48,487 nucleotides of DNA from CAYFUG01 sp964346295 (GTDB lineage: Bacteria > Patescibacteriota > Minisyncoccia > Moranbacterales > DUUL01): NCBI GenBank assembly GCA_964346295.1, contig CAYFUG010000009.1, positions 1 to 48,487 of the forward strand. The letters are read 5' to 3'. This document shows positions 8,815-15,789 of this stretch, in pieces. Position numbers and translations under genes: made by a program. The notes beneath the pieces were generated by a model, which made no database searches, had not been told where the DNA came from, and saw only the letters and a list, made by a program, of their open reading frames with translations. Every line of letters starts with the position of its first letter. The first letter of the stretch is position 1.

Positions 8815-10455
8815 ATGATTAAAGTTTTGAGGAAATATTGGGCGAATGGAGAAAAAGCTTCTGAGTCAATCACTCAGAGTGCTTTTTTGTTGGCGGCTAT
8901 GGGACTAGCTAGTCGGTTTTTAGGGTTGATTCGAGATAGAATGCTGGCTGATAAATTTGGGGCAGGAGATATCACTGATGCCTATCATTTTGCTTTTAAA
9001 ATTCCAGATCTGATTTATAGCTTGATGGTGCTAGGGGCATTATCAGCGGCTTTTTTGCCAGTTTTTACCGCTCTAAGGACCAAAGGAGAGAAGCAGCGAG
9101 CTTGGCAATTGGCTAACACTATGTTGTCGGTGGGAATAGTAGCATTGGCAGTTGTGGCAGTTATTTTATTTGTTTTCACCCCTCAGATAATTGGTGTGGC
9201 AGCAGAAGGTTATAGTGAGGAAAAGCAGCAATTAGTAGTGCGATTAACTAGAATCATGTTATTATCTCCTATTATCTTGGGAATTTCGGGGGTTTTCGGG
9301 GGGGTACTTAATTCTTTTCGGAAATTTTTCTTTTATTCTTTGGCTCCCATCTTCTATAATTTAGGGATAATTATAGGGATTGGGGTCTTTTATGACTGGT
9401 TAGGACCGAGAGGCTTGGGATTGGGAGTGGTGCTAGGAGCGTTATTGCACATGGGAATTCAATTGCCAGAGGTGTTGCGGTGTGGATTTATTTTTAAGTT
9501 TAATTTCAAGCCTTTAGACAAAGATTTTAAACGGGTCTTGCACTTGATGATTCCTCGGGCGATGGGGTTGGCAATTGCCCAGCTCAGCTTATTGATAGCG
9601 GCAATTTTGGCAGCCAATAAGTTAATTTCAGGTAGCTTGGCAGTTTTTACTTTTGCTAATAATCTTCAAAGTGTAGCTTTGGGATTATTCGGGGTTTCTT
9701 TCGCAGTGGCAGCTTTTCCTACACTTTCTTGTTTGTGGTCAGAAGGGAAAAGAGAAGCATTTGGAGAGCAGGTGATGGTGATTCTTCGAAAAATACTTTT
9801 TTTTATCATTCCTTGTTCGATTTTAATTTATGCTTTAAGGGCTCAGATAGTCCGAGTAGTCTTAGGTTCGGGAAAATTTGATTGGCCGGCAACAGTAGCC
9901 ACCCTAGAAACCCTGGGAGTATTTGTACTTTCCCTGTGGGCTCAAGGAATGATTCCTTTGCTAGCTAGGGCTTTTTATGCTTTGGGCAGCACGCGTACAC
10001 CTTTTTACATAGGACTTTTTTCGGAAGCTATTAATTTGACCTTGGCCTTGCTTTTGATTGAGGAATTCGGAGTTTTGGGTTTGGCGGGGGCTTTTTCTTT
10101 GGCGAGTATCGCCAATGCTTTGTTACTCTTGATAGTATTGGCTTTGAGGATAGGAGAACTTAGGATTAGTAAGGGATTTATTTGGGAGGTCAACAAGATT
10201 TTACTAGCTTCTTTGGTGATGATTCTACTGGTTCAGCTTACTAAAGAAGTAATTAGTGACGACCCCTTCGGTGAGCAACTGACTTTTTTGGGAGTATTTA
10301 CTCAATTAGTAGCAGCCTTGGCGGTGGGTGGAGTAAGTTTTGTGATGGTGGGAAAGCTACTTAAAATTAAGGACTTGCAGCAGTTTTGGTTGGTGGTTAA
10401 AAGTCGAATTAACAATAAGAGGTCTTCTTCTGAGTTAGATAAAGAGAGTGGCTAG
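8815..10455 (+). CDS. murJ: Lipid II flippase MurJ (MviN family)
   Basis: Integral membrane transporter that moves the peptidoglycan precursor lipid II across the cytoplasmic membrane. 546 residues with about 14 hydrophobic segments spread over the whole length. Family landmarks are the N-terminal ASRFLGLIRDRMLADKFGAG with the conserved Arg residues, DAYHFAFKIPD, LGALSAAFLPVF, and the central RFYSLAP-like FFYSLAPIFYNLGII. The C-terminus is a short charged cytoplasmic tail. A modest AAAGGA lies about 10 nt upstream of the ATG. It belongs with the other wall genes in this window (VanW, LCP, amidase, transglycosylase, CHAP). Confidence 0.95.
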   Translation: MIKVLRKYWANGEKASESITQSAFLLAAMGLASRFLGLIRDRMLADKFGAGDITDAYHFAFKIPDLIYSLMVLGALSAAFLPVFTALRTKGEKQRAWQLANTMLSVGIVALAVVAVILFVFTPQIIGVAAEGYSEEKQQLVVRLTRIMLLSPIILGISGVFGGVLNSFRKFFFYSLAPIFYNLGIIIGIGVFYDWLGPRGLGLGVVLGALLHMGIQLPEVLRCGFIFKFNFKPLDKDFKRVLHLMIPRAMGLAIAQLSLLIAAILAANKLISGSLAVFTFANNLQSVALGLFGVSFAVAAFPTLSCLWSEGKREAFGEQVMVILRKILFFIIPCSILIYALRAQIVRVVLGSGKFDWPATVATLETLGVFVLSLWAQGMIPLLARAFYALGSTRTPFYIGLFSEAINLTLALLLIEEFGVLGLAGAFSLASIANALLLLIVLALRIGELRISKGFIWEVNKILLASLVMILLVQLTKEVISDDPFGEQLTFLGVFTQLVAALAVGGVSFVMVGKLLKIKDLQQFWLVVKSRINNKRSSSELDKESG

Positions 10456-10493
10456 GGATTGACGGAATGCTTTAGTTGCAGGGTGAGTAGTCA

Positions 10494-10522
10494 TTGACTG
10501 TTTTGGAGGTATAAATTAAAAT
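10494..10522 (+). promoter_or_regulatory. Strong sigma-70-like promoter
   Basis: TTGACT, 17-nt spacer, TAAAAT. Transcription would start near 10529 and leave a leader of about 140 nt before the zinc-ribbon gene. The leader contains an (ACATT)n-like low-complexity run near 10595-10615. Confidence 0.6.
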
Positions 10523-10670
10523 GAGGTTGTATGAAGGTGTTATTTTGTTAAGAGAGTTAACTAGTCAATAGAAGTTGTGATTAACGACAAAGACTATACA
10601 TTACATTACATTATATTTCATCATATTATTTTGAGAGATTCACCAATAAACTTGTAATTTTAGATTTTTT

Positions 10671-10961
10671 ATGAAATACTTTAACACTGAGACAACTCTA
10701 GTGCATTGTCCGGCTTGTGGAAAGAAGAGTTCTCAAGAAGAACTTAAGGTTTTAGGTGGCGAGGACGATGCAGCCTTGATTCATCTTACTTGTGCGAATT
10801 GCTGGGCGGCTTCTCTGGCTGTTACTTCTCGGGATAACAACAACCAGGTGATGACGGTGGGGATGTTGACAGATTTAAACCGAGAAGAGGCTCTAGACCT
10901 CTTAAGTAAAAAGGCTTTGTCAGTAGATGAGGTTTTGGATATGTACGAGCAGTTAAGTTAA
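10671..10961 (+). CDS. Zinc-ribbon protein, hypothetical (96 aa)
   Basis: Two Cys pairs, CPACGKK near residue 13 and CANCWA near 41, form a likely four-Cys zinc site. An acidic helical C-terminus (about 62-96) follows. It has its own good promoter and no Shine-Dalgarno before the ATG. It reads in the same direction as murJ and the L25 gene. Zinc binding is inferred; the role is unknown. Similar short zinc-ribbon proteins are common in Patescibacteria. Confidence 0.7.
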   Translation: MKYFNTETTLVHCPACGKKSSQEELKVLGGEDDAALIHLTCANCWAASLAVTSRDNNNQVMTVGMLTDLNREEALDLLSKKALSVDEVLDMYEQLS

Positions 10962-11111
10962 TGGTTGAAGAGCTTAGTTTTTAGTAGAGATGGATGGTTC
11001 CGGGTATGGCTTTTAAAAAGGAGGCGCTAGAGTTAGTTAGATTCAGAATTATCAATTAGGTAGATCGAGCTTAATTTAAATCTTTATTTTTTATGGTTAA
11101 TATTTATTCAG

Positions 11112-11780
11112 ATGATTACATTAAAATCAGTAGAACGAGAAGGAGGGGCTAAGAAAATTAATAATAGAGTTATTCCGGCAGTCCTTTACGGAGGTGAGGC
11201 AGAAAACAGAAATCTCTGGATAGATTTTAGGGATTTTAAACGAACTTATGAAGAAGCAGGGGAGAGCACTTTAGTGGATTTAAAAGTAACTAAAGAAGGA
11301 AAAGAGGGCGGTGAAGAGAGCGAAAAAGTCTTGATCTATGACACGCAGTATCATCCCGTGTCAGGAGCGGTAATTCATGTGGACTTTTATCGTGTTACCA
11401 TGGGCCAAAAATTAGAAACGGAAGTTCGGTTAAGTTTCGTGGGAACCTCTCCGGCTGTTAAGGAGCAAGGAGGAGTTCTGGTTAAAAGCGTTCAGGATGT
11501 TGAAATCCGTTGTTTGCCTAAGGATCTGCCCAGCGAGATTGAGATAGATGTCTCTTCTTTGGAGACATTTGATGATTACATTTATGCCAAAGATCTTCCC
11601 GCGGGAGAAGAAGTAGAGGTTTTGCTGGAGCCAGAGACGGTAATTGCCTTTGTAGCTGCTCCTCGTTCGGAGGCAGAACTGGAAGAATTAGATCAGGAAA
11701 TAGAAGGGGATGCTTCTGCGGTGGAGACTACCAAGGAAAAGAAGGAGGAAGAAGAATCCGAGAAGGAGTCAGAGAAGTAA
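11112..11780 (+). CDS. rplY: 50S ribosomal protein bL25, long CTC/TL5 form
   Basis: 5S rRNA-binding ribosomal protein. The N-terminal domain (about 1-100) shows the typical opening KSVEREGGAKKINNRVIPAVLYGG and the HPVSGAVIHVDFYRV segment. The C-terminal TL5/CTC beta domain (about 100-185) includes GVLVKSVQDVEIRCLP and LPSEIEIDVSSLE. The last 40 residues are a Glu/Lys-rich acidic tail, frequent in long L25 proteins. 222 residues in all. The ATG has no Shine-Dalgarno. Identification is secure. Confidence 0.95.
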   Translation: MITLKSVEREGGAKKINNRVIPAVLYGGEAENRNLWIDFRDFKRTYEEAGESTLVDLKVTKEGKEGGEESEKVLIYDTQYHPVSGAVIHVDFYRVTMGQKLETEVRLSFVGTSPAVKEQGGVLVKSVQDVEIRCLPKDLPSEIEIDVSSLETFDDYIYAKDLPAGEEVEVLLEPETVIAFVAAPRSEAELEELDQEIEGDASAVETTKEKKEEEESEKESEK

Positions 11781-11872
11781 ATTTGGAATCTTGGAGATGC
11801 AAGTAAGTGATTCTTTGGTTTTAGCTTGGTTAGAATAGTTTGTGATATAAAAACCTATTATCTTTAGGTAAA

Positions 11873-13204
11873 ATGAAAAACAAAAAAAGACTTTTAGGAA
11901 GCAAGGCTTTGTTAGTTCTGTTTATTAGTGGGGGGTTCATTTTGGGGGGACCGCCTTTTTTAACTGATCAACAAGGCTTGGTATGGGCAGAAAGTGATAA
12001 AAATGATGAGGAAATTGAAGAAACTGAAGAAGAAATTGACGATCTTCAAGATGAATTAGAAGATGCTAAGGATGAGAAGGAAAAGCACGAAGTTGCCAAG
12101 CAGCAAATTGCTTCTGAAGTGGCCTCTTTAAATAACAGTATTCTTTCCGTGGAAACTAAAATTAGAGCAACTGAAGGGGAGATTGAGAAGTTAGAACAGG
12201 AAATCCAGCGGACCAAAGAGAGTCTAGAGGAAAAAAAGCGGATGCTGGCGGAGGCAATTCGGGTTATTAACCAAGTGGAGCGGGAGATAAGTTTGATGGT
12301 GCTGGCCAAAGGAGGCAATTTGAGTGAATACTTTTCTATCTTAGACGATTTAGAGCAGGTGCAAGAAAGAGTTTTGAGACTAGCAGATAGTGTGCGAGCG
12401 GAGAAGAAAGTTTTCGAAGGCAAAAAATCTCAACAAGAGGCAGCTTACGCATCTCAAGAGAAGCAAAAGAATGAGTTGAAATCAGAAAAAAGTAAAAAGG
12501 CTTATTTACTTAGTAAGACAAAAGAAAAGATCAATCAGCAAGAGGTTACTATTAGTCAATTAGAGGCCAAGGTCTCTAAGTTAAAAACGGAGCTTTCGAG
12601 TCTCTTAGGGGATAGTTATGATGCTGAAGATATTGAAGACGCCGCAAAGTATGCCAGCAAGGTAACTGGTACCAGGAAAGATTTTATTATGGGAATGTTG
12701 GTAGTGGAGTCTGATTTAGGTCGTTATACAGGAGGGTGCACTTATGAGGAGGTGGAAGATGGGGCAAAAGACGCCTACAAAGATGGCCGTTTGAGTCAAA
12801 GATCTTACAATACTTTCAAGCGACGAAGGGAAACTTTTAAAGATATTTGCGAAGACTTAGATTATGATTATGAGGATCAAAAAGTTTCTTGTAACCCGTC
12901 TAGTTATGCGGGGACCGGAGGAGCGATGGGAGTAGCTCAGTTCATGCCGGATACTTGGATGGGGTATCAAAGTTCTATTGCCTCAGTGACCGGGCATAAT
13001 CCGCCTGATCCCTGGAATTTGACGGATGGAGTGGTGGCTATGGGATTGAAATTGGCTAAAGTGCCGGGGGTAAGTAGTCACAAACGTTCGGCAGAGTGTG
13101 ACGCTGCCAAGTTGTACCTTTCGGGAACCACTTCTTCTCATTACCAATGGTATTGTGACAAAGTCCTTTACTGGGCGGATAATTATGATAATTTATTGGA
13201 CTAG
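11873..13204 (+). CDS. Secreted coiled-coil protein with lytic transglycosylase domain
   Basis: 443 residues. A signal peptide (about 1-40, ending near VWAES) is followed by a long coiled coil (about 42-245) like the N-terminal regions of CwlO/PcsB-type wall hydrolases. The C-terminal domain (about 255-443) looks like an MltB/SLT lytic transglycosylase: the catalytic Glu lies in VVESDLGRYTGG and the substrate-groove motif is GAMGVAQFMPDTW. It probably cleaves peptidoglycan glycan strands outside the membrane; coiled coils of this type often couple to FtsEX in other bacteria, which is not shown here. Several Cys in the catalytic domain may form disulfides. Weak AGG upstream of the ATG. Confidence 0.85.
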   Translation: MKNKKRLLGSKALLVLFISGGFILGGPPFLTDQQGLVWAESDKNDEEIEETEEEIDDLQDELEDAKDEKEKHEVAKQQIASEVASLNNSILSVETKIRATEGEIEKLEQEIQRTKESLEEKKRMLAEAIRVINQVEREISLMVLAKGGNLSEYFSILDDLEQVQERVLRLADSVRAEKKVFEGKKSQQEAAYASQEKQKNELKSEKSKKAYLLSKTKEKINQQEVTISQLEAKVSKLKTELSSLLGDSYDAEDIEDAAKYASKVTGTRKDFIMGMLVVESDLGRYTGGCTYEEVEDGAKDAYKDGRLSQRSYNTFKRRRETFKDICEDLDYDYEDQKVSCNPSSYAGTGGAMGVAQFMPDTWMGYQSSIASVTGHNPPDPWNLTDGVVAMGLKLAKVPGVSSHKRSAECDAAKLYLSGTTSSHYQWYCDKVLYWADNYDNLLD

Positions 13205-13464
13205 GAGGAGTATGATCGGAGTTGTTTGAAACTGGAAAACGACAAACGGGACGATCCTTGGTTGCTTTAAAGTTTTAGTATTGACATGTTAGAATAATTT
13301 ATTTCGGTTGGTCTGAGAAGTTGAAAGATAATTTTAGAAATAAGCTTAAAAGCTTTTAAGGAACTTTTTACTCCAAAGCCCTTGCCAAAAGTACGGGGTT
13401 TTGTTACTTTATCAAGGCTTACGCAAGCTTTTGATTAGCTAGAGAAAGTTTAGGGTAAAATTTT

Positions 13465-13536
13465 TGGGGAGTCGCCAAGTGGTAAGGCACATGGTTTTGG
13501 TCCATGCATGCGGGGGTTCGAATCCCTCCTCCCCAG
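13465..13536 (+). tRNA. tRNA-Gln (anticodon UUG)
   Basis: 72-nt cloverleaf. Acceptor TGGGGAG/CTCCCCA, D arm GCCAAGTGGTAAGGC, anticodon stem CATGG/CCATG around the loop TTTTGGT (anticodon TTG), T arm GGGGG-TTCGAAT-CCCTC, discriminator G. CCA is not encoded; the DNA continues CAC. The last 16 nt are part of a duplicated segment downstream. Confidence 0.95.
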
Positions 13537-13882
13537 CACGCAAAGATAAAAGAAGGTCCGGAGGGCCCTTTTTTGTTTTTGGAGGAAAGCGGAGACAAGA
13601 TTCGAACCGGCAGCAACGAGCAAAGAGCGAAGCGAATTAGCGAGGGTCGCCGGAAGCGTCTAGCTTTCGGCGCTGCCGGGGACAACGAAGTTCGAGCCTC
13701 AGCGAGAACGAGGCGAAAATCCCTCCTCCCCAGCACGCAAAGATAAAAGAAGGTCCGGAGGGCCCTTTTTTGTTTTTGGAGGAAAGCGGAGACAAGATTC
13801 GAACCGGCAGCAACGAGCAAAGAGCGAAGCGAATTAGCGAGGGTCGCCGGAAGCGTCTAGCTTTCGGCGCTGCCGGGGACAA
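13521..13882 (+). repeat. Tandem direct duplication of the tRNA-Gln 3' end and its downstream hairpin region
   Basis: Two 165-bp copies (13521-13685 and 13718-13882) with a period of 197 bp appear identical by eye. Each holds the last 16 nt of the tRNA, a GGTCC/GGGCC terminator, and a long hairpin region with nested stems: CCGGCAGC/GCTGCCGG outside and CGCCGGAAGC/GCTTTCGGCG inside. The 32-bp spacer between them contains a T-loop-like GTTCGAGCC. No protein is supported here, although open frames run through it. Confidence 0.9.
13553..13575 (+). terminator. Intrinsic terminator of the tRNA-Gln transcript
   Basis: GGTCC-GGA-GGGCC stem-loop followed by CTTTTTTG. An identical copy lies at 13750-13772 in the second repeat unit. 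Confidence 0.7.
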
Positions 13883-14042
13883 GGATTTTTGCCTTCGCTT
13901 AAGGAGGTAGGATTTAGGGCCGCCTACTGGGAGTGACTTTTCTAGGAGAATTTGTTTTTTGACAAAAACTTTAACGACAGTTTTTTGCGAGTAAAAAGCT
14001 CTTTATAAAGGTAAAAATAAGCTAAACTGTTGATAACTTAAC

Positions 14043-14072
14043 TTGACAAAAGAAAGTGTTTTAAGTTTTAAT
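14043..14072 (+). promoter_or_regulatory. Candidate sigma-70 promoter
   Basis: TTGACA, 18-nt spacer, TTTAAT, 32 nt before the small SD-led gene at 14105. Confidence 0.5.
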
Positions 14073-14104
14073 GACAAATAACGGCGACAGAAAGGAGTAA
14101 TTTT

Positions 14105-14323
14105 ATGTCAAGTGAAATTGATGTTAAAGAGCATAATTGCCCTTTTGGTTTTGGGGAAGAGAGCCCTCTTTTGTCTGCTCAGGAAAAGAAGGCTGTGAAA
14201 GAATGGCAGCTTGAGTCAGGAGGTACTAAGGCCAGCCTCTTTTTTTATTTAGTGGCAGGTGCTTTTTTAGAAATCAGGGAAGAAGCTATAAGAGGGAAAG
14301 GAGGGGAAGAGGCAGTTTATTAA
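14105..14323 (+). CDS. Hypothetical protein, 72 aa
   Basis: Strong AAAGGAG Shine-Dalgarno eight nucleotides before the ATG, a candidate promoter upstream and a stem-loop terminator 30 nt after the stop make this a complete small transcription unit. The sequence has a polar N-terminal half with HNCPFGFGEE and one short hydrophobic segment ASLFFYLVAGAFL near residue 43, then a charged tail. It could be weakly membrane-associated. No family recognised. Confidence 0.6.
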   Translation: MSSEIDVKEHNCPFGFGEESPLLSAQEKKAVKEWQLESGGTKASLFFYLVAGAFLEIREEAIRGKGGEEAVY

Positions 14324-14353
14324 GCGCAGTGAAAAAATAACCTTGTCGCCGGA

Positions 14354-14393
14354 AAGAGGGCCATGTCAAGATTGATTTGACAGGCTCTTTTTC
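14354..14393 (+). terminator. Intrinsic terminator after the 72-aa gene
   Basis: Interrupted long stem AGAG-GGCC-TGTCAA paired with TTTGACA-GGCTCT, then TTTTTC. Confidence 0.8.
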
Positions 14394-14536
14394 ATTTGGT
14401 TTTGAACTAGAATGGATTTAGTAGGGGACAGGTCTGTAAAAAATAGAAATTTGTTTGACACTCCAGTAGCAGGAGTCAGACTAAGTGCTAGGTCAGGAAC
14501 GGTTCTGGCCGGGAGTTGTTTATTTTTCAAAATGAT

Positions 14537-14562
14537 AAAAAGGAGGTCTTGCCTCCTTTTTT
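14537..14562 (+). terminator. Second intrinsic terminator before the rel-like gene
   Basis: AAAAGGAGG-TCTTG-CCTCCTTTTTT. The gene-free stretch 14324-14829 otherwise holds an inverted repeat at 14728-14750. Confidence 0.85.
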
Positions 14563-14727
14563 GTTTAGGAATTAGGCTTTTGGAAAATTTTAAAATTGAA
14601 GGGGGTGATTGCTGTTATTTTCAGATTATTTTCAAAAAAGTGTCTTTGGAGTAGCAAACAAAAATTAAAAACATCTAATTAAAAGTGAAAAATGAGCTAG
14701 TGTTTTGAGCAGGGTTGTGTTATTATT

Positions 14728-14750
14728 AGATAGGAACAATCTATCATTAG
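14728..14750. promoter_or_regulatory. Operator-like inverted repeat upstream of the rel-like gene
   Basis: AGATAG-GAACAA-TCTATC, about 80-100 nt before the GTG at 14830. TTGAGC or TTGTGT just upstream could serve as a -35 element, but no matching -10 is convincing. Regulatory function is inference. Confidence 0.3.
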
Positions 14751-14829
14751 TTTTATCAGAAGCAGAAAAAAGCAGGCAGGGATTTGCTGTTAATTATTTC
14801 AATAGTCGTTGCAAATAAGGAGGGTGTTT

Positions 14830-15789
14830 GTGGCGATACTCCGTTGTTTTATGGCGGTTACAGCTAACAAGCTTCAGAAAAGGAAAATGGCTTGTAGGTT
14901 GATGCCAGAAGTAGACTTTCCAGGACTGGAAAAACTTTCTCTTTCGGGAATCAACCAAGAGATTTGCGAGAGATTTTCTTTTTTTACAGGCGACTCGGAG
15001 TTGTTAGCGACGGCATTGGTCCAGAATCCCTTTGGGATAACCAAAGAGCTGGGAGAAATTAAGCAAACTCTAGGGAATAAAGTTTACAAAAATTTAAAAA
15101 TTATCAATCGAATGCAGGCGGGGGATCATTCTTTGCGACTGAGAAAGGAGCGCAAATTGTTAATGATCCTTTTTTTAATTAATTACAGACTGATTTTAGA
15201 GAAGTGTGAGCAACTTCCTCCAAGAGGAAAGCGGTGTCTTTCTAAAAAGAGAATCGCCTATGCTTCTAAATTACTAGAAAGGGTTGACTATAGTAGCATT
15301 CGAAATTACTTAGAAGATCGTTTTTTTGAGATTCTCGATCCTAAATTATACAATTATTATGCCTCCTTGGCAAAGAAAGGGGTCTCGTCTCGGAAGGAGA
15401 TTCAGATCAAGAAGGAGCTTCAGGATTTAGCTGAAAAGAATCAATTAAAAGCTCGGATAGAATCTCGATCAAAATCAATGTGGAGTATGCATAAGAAGGT
15501 TTTAAAAAAAGATATATTGCCTGACCAGATAACGGATGTAATTGGCTTAAGAGTGATTACCCAAAAAAAACAAGACTGCTATACCATGATGGGAAAGTTA
15601 CTTTCTCGGTGGCCGATGGCAACTAGGAAAGTTAAAGATTATATTGCTCTGCCAAAAACAAATGGCTATCAGAGCATCCACCTCACTTTCTTTCAGGAAG
15701 GACACTCTATCGAAATTCAAATTCGAACCAACAAGATGCATCAAGAAGCTCAATTTGGCCGGGCTAGCCATAAAATTTACAAAAAGTAA
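14830..15789 (+). CDS. Truncated Rel-type (p)ppGpp synthetase with degenerate HD domain
   Basis: 319 residues from GTG 14830, chosen because AAGGAGG lies six nucleotides upstream; a TTG opens the frame earlier. Residues about 50-170 align with the Rel hydrolase domain, but the catalytic HD of LLHDVVEDT reads VQNPFGIT, and the LADRLHN segment is lost. The synthetase domain (about 195-319) is intact: RSKSMWSMHKK, ITDVIGLRVI (Asp236), KVKDYIALPKTNGYQSIH, and EIQIRT with Glu295. The protein stops after the FGRASHKIYKK motif, so TGS, helical, zinc-finger and ACT regions are all missing. Likely a monofunctional alarmone synthetase. Its stop overlaps the start of the PAS/GAF gene by one base. Confidence 0.88.
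   Translation: MAILRCFMAVTANKLQKRKMACRLMPEVDFPGLEKLSLSGINQEICERFSFFTGDSELLATALVQNPFGITKELGEIKQTLGNKVYKNLKIINRMQAGDHSLRLRKERKLLMILFLINYRLILEKCEQLPPRGKRCLSKKRIAYASKLLERVDYSSIRNYLEDRFFEILDPKLYNYYASLAKKGVSSRKEIQIKKELQDLAEKNQLKARIESRSKSMWSMHKKVLKKDILPDQITDVIGLRVITQKKQDCYTMMGKLLSRWPMATRKVKDYIALPKTNGYQSIHLTFFQEGHSIEIQIRTNKMHQEAQFGRASHKIYKK

Noticed and set aside
13431..13461. Promoter TTGATT...TAAAAT before tRNA-Gln
   Set aside because: The spacer is 19 nt and transcription would begin almost inside the tRNA, leaving no 5' leader.
13419..13882. Several overlapping open frames on both strands across the tRNA-Gln repeats
   Set aside because: They are by-products of the stop-poor, GC-rich tandem repeat and read through the tRNA.
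13521..13882. CRISPR array
   Set aside because: Only two long units with a 32-bp spacer and tRNA-derived content; no short regular repeats and no cas genes anywhere in the window.
14412..14654. Open frame of 80 residues
   Set aside because: It runs straight through the strong terminator at 14537-14562 and has no ribosome binding site.
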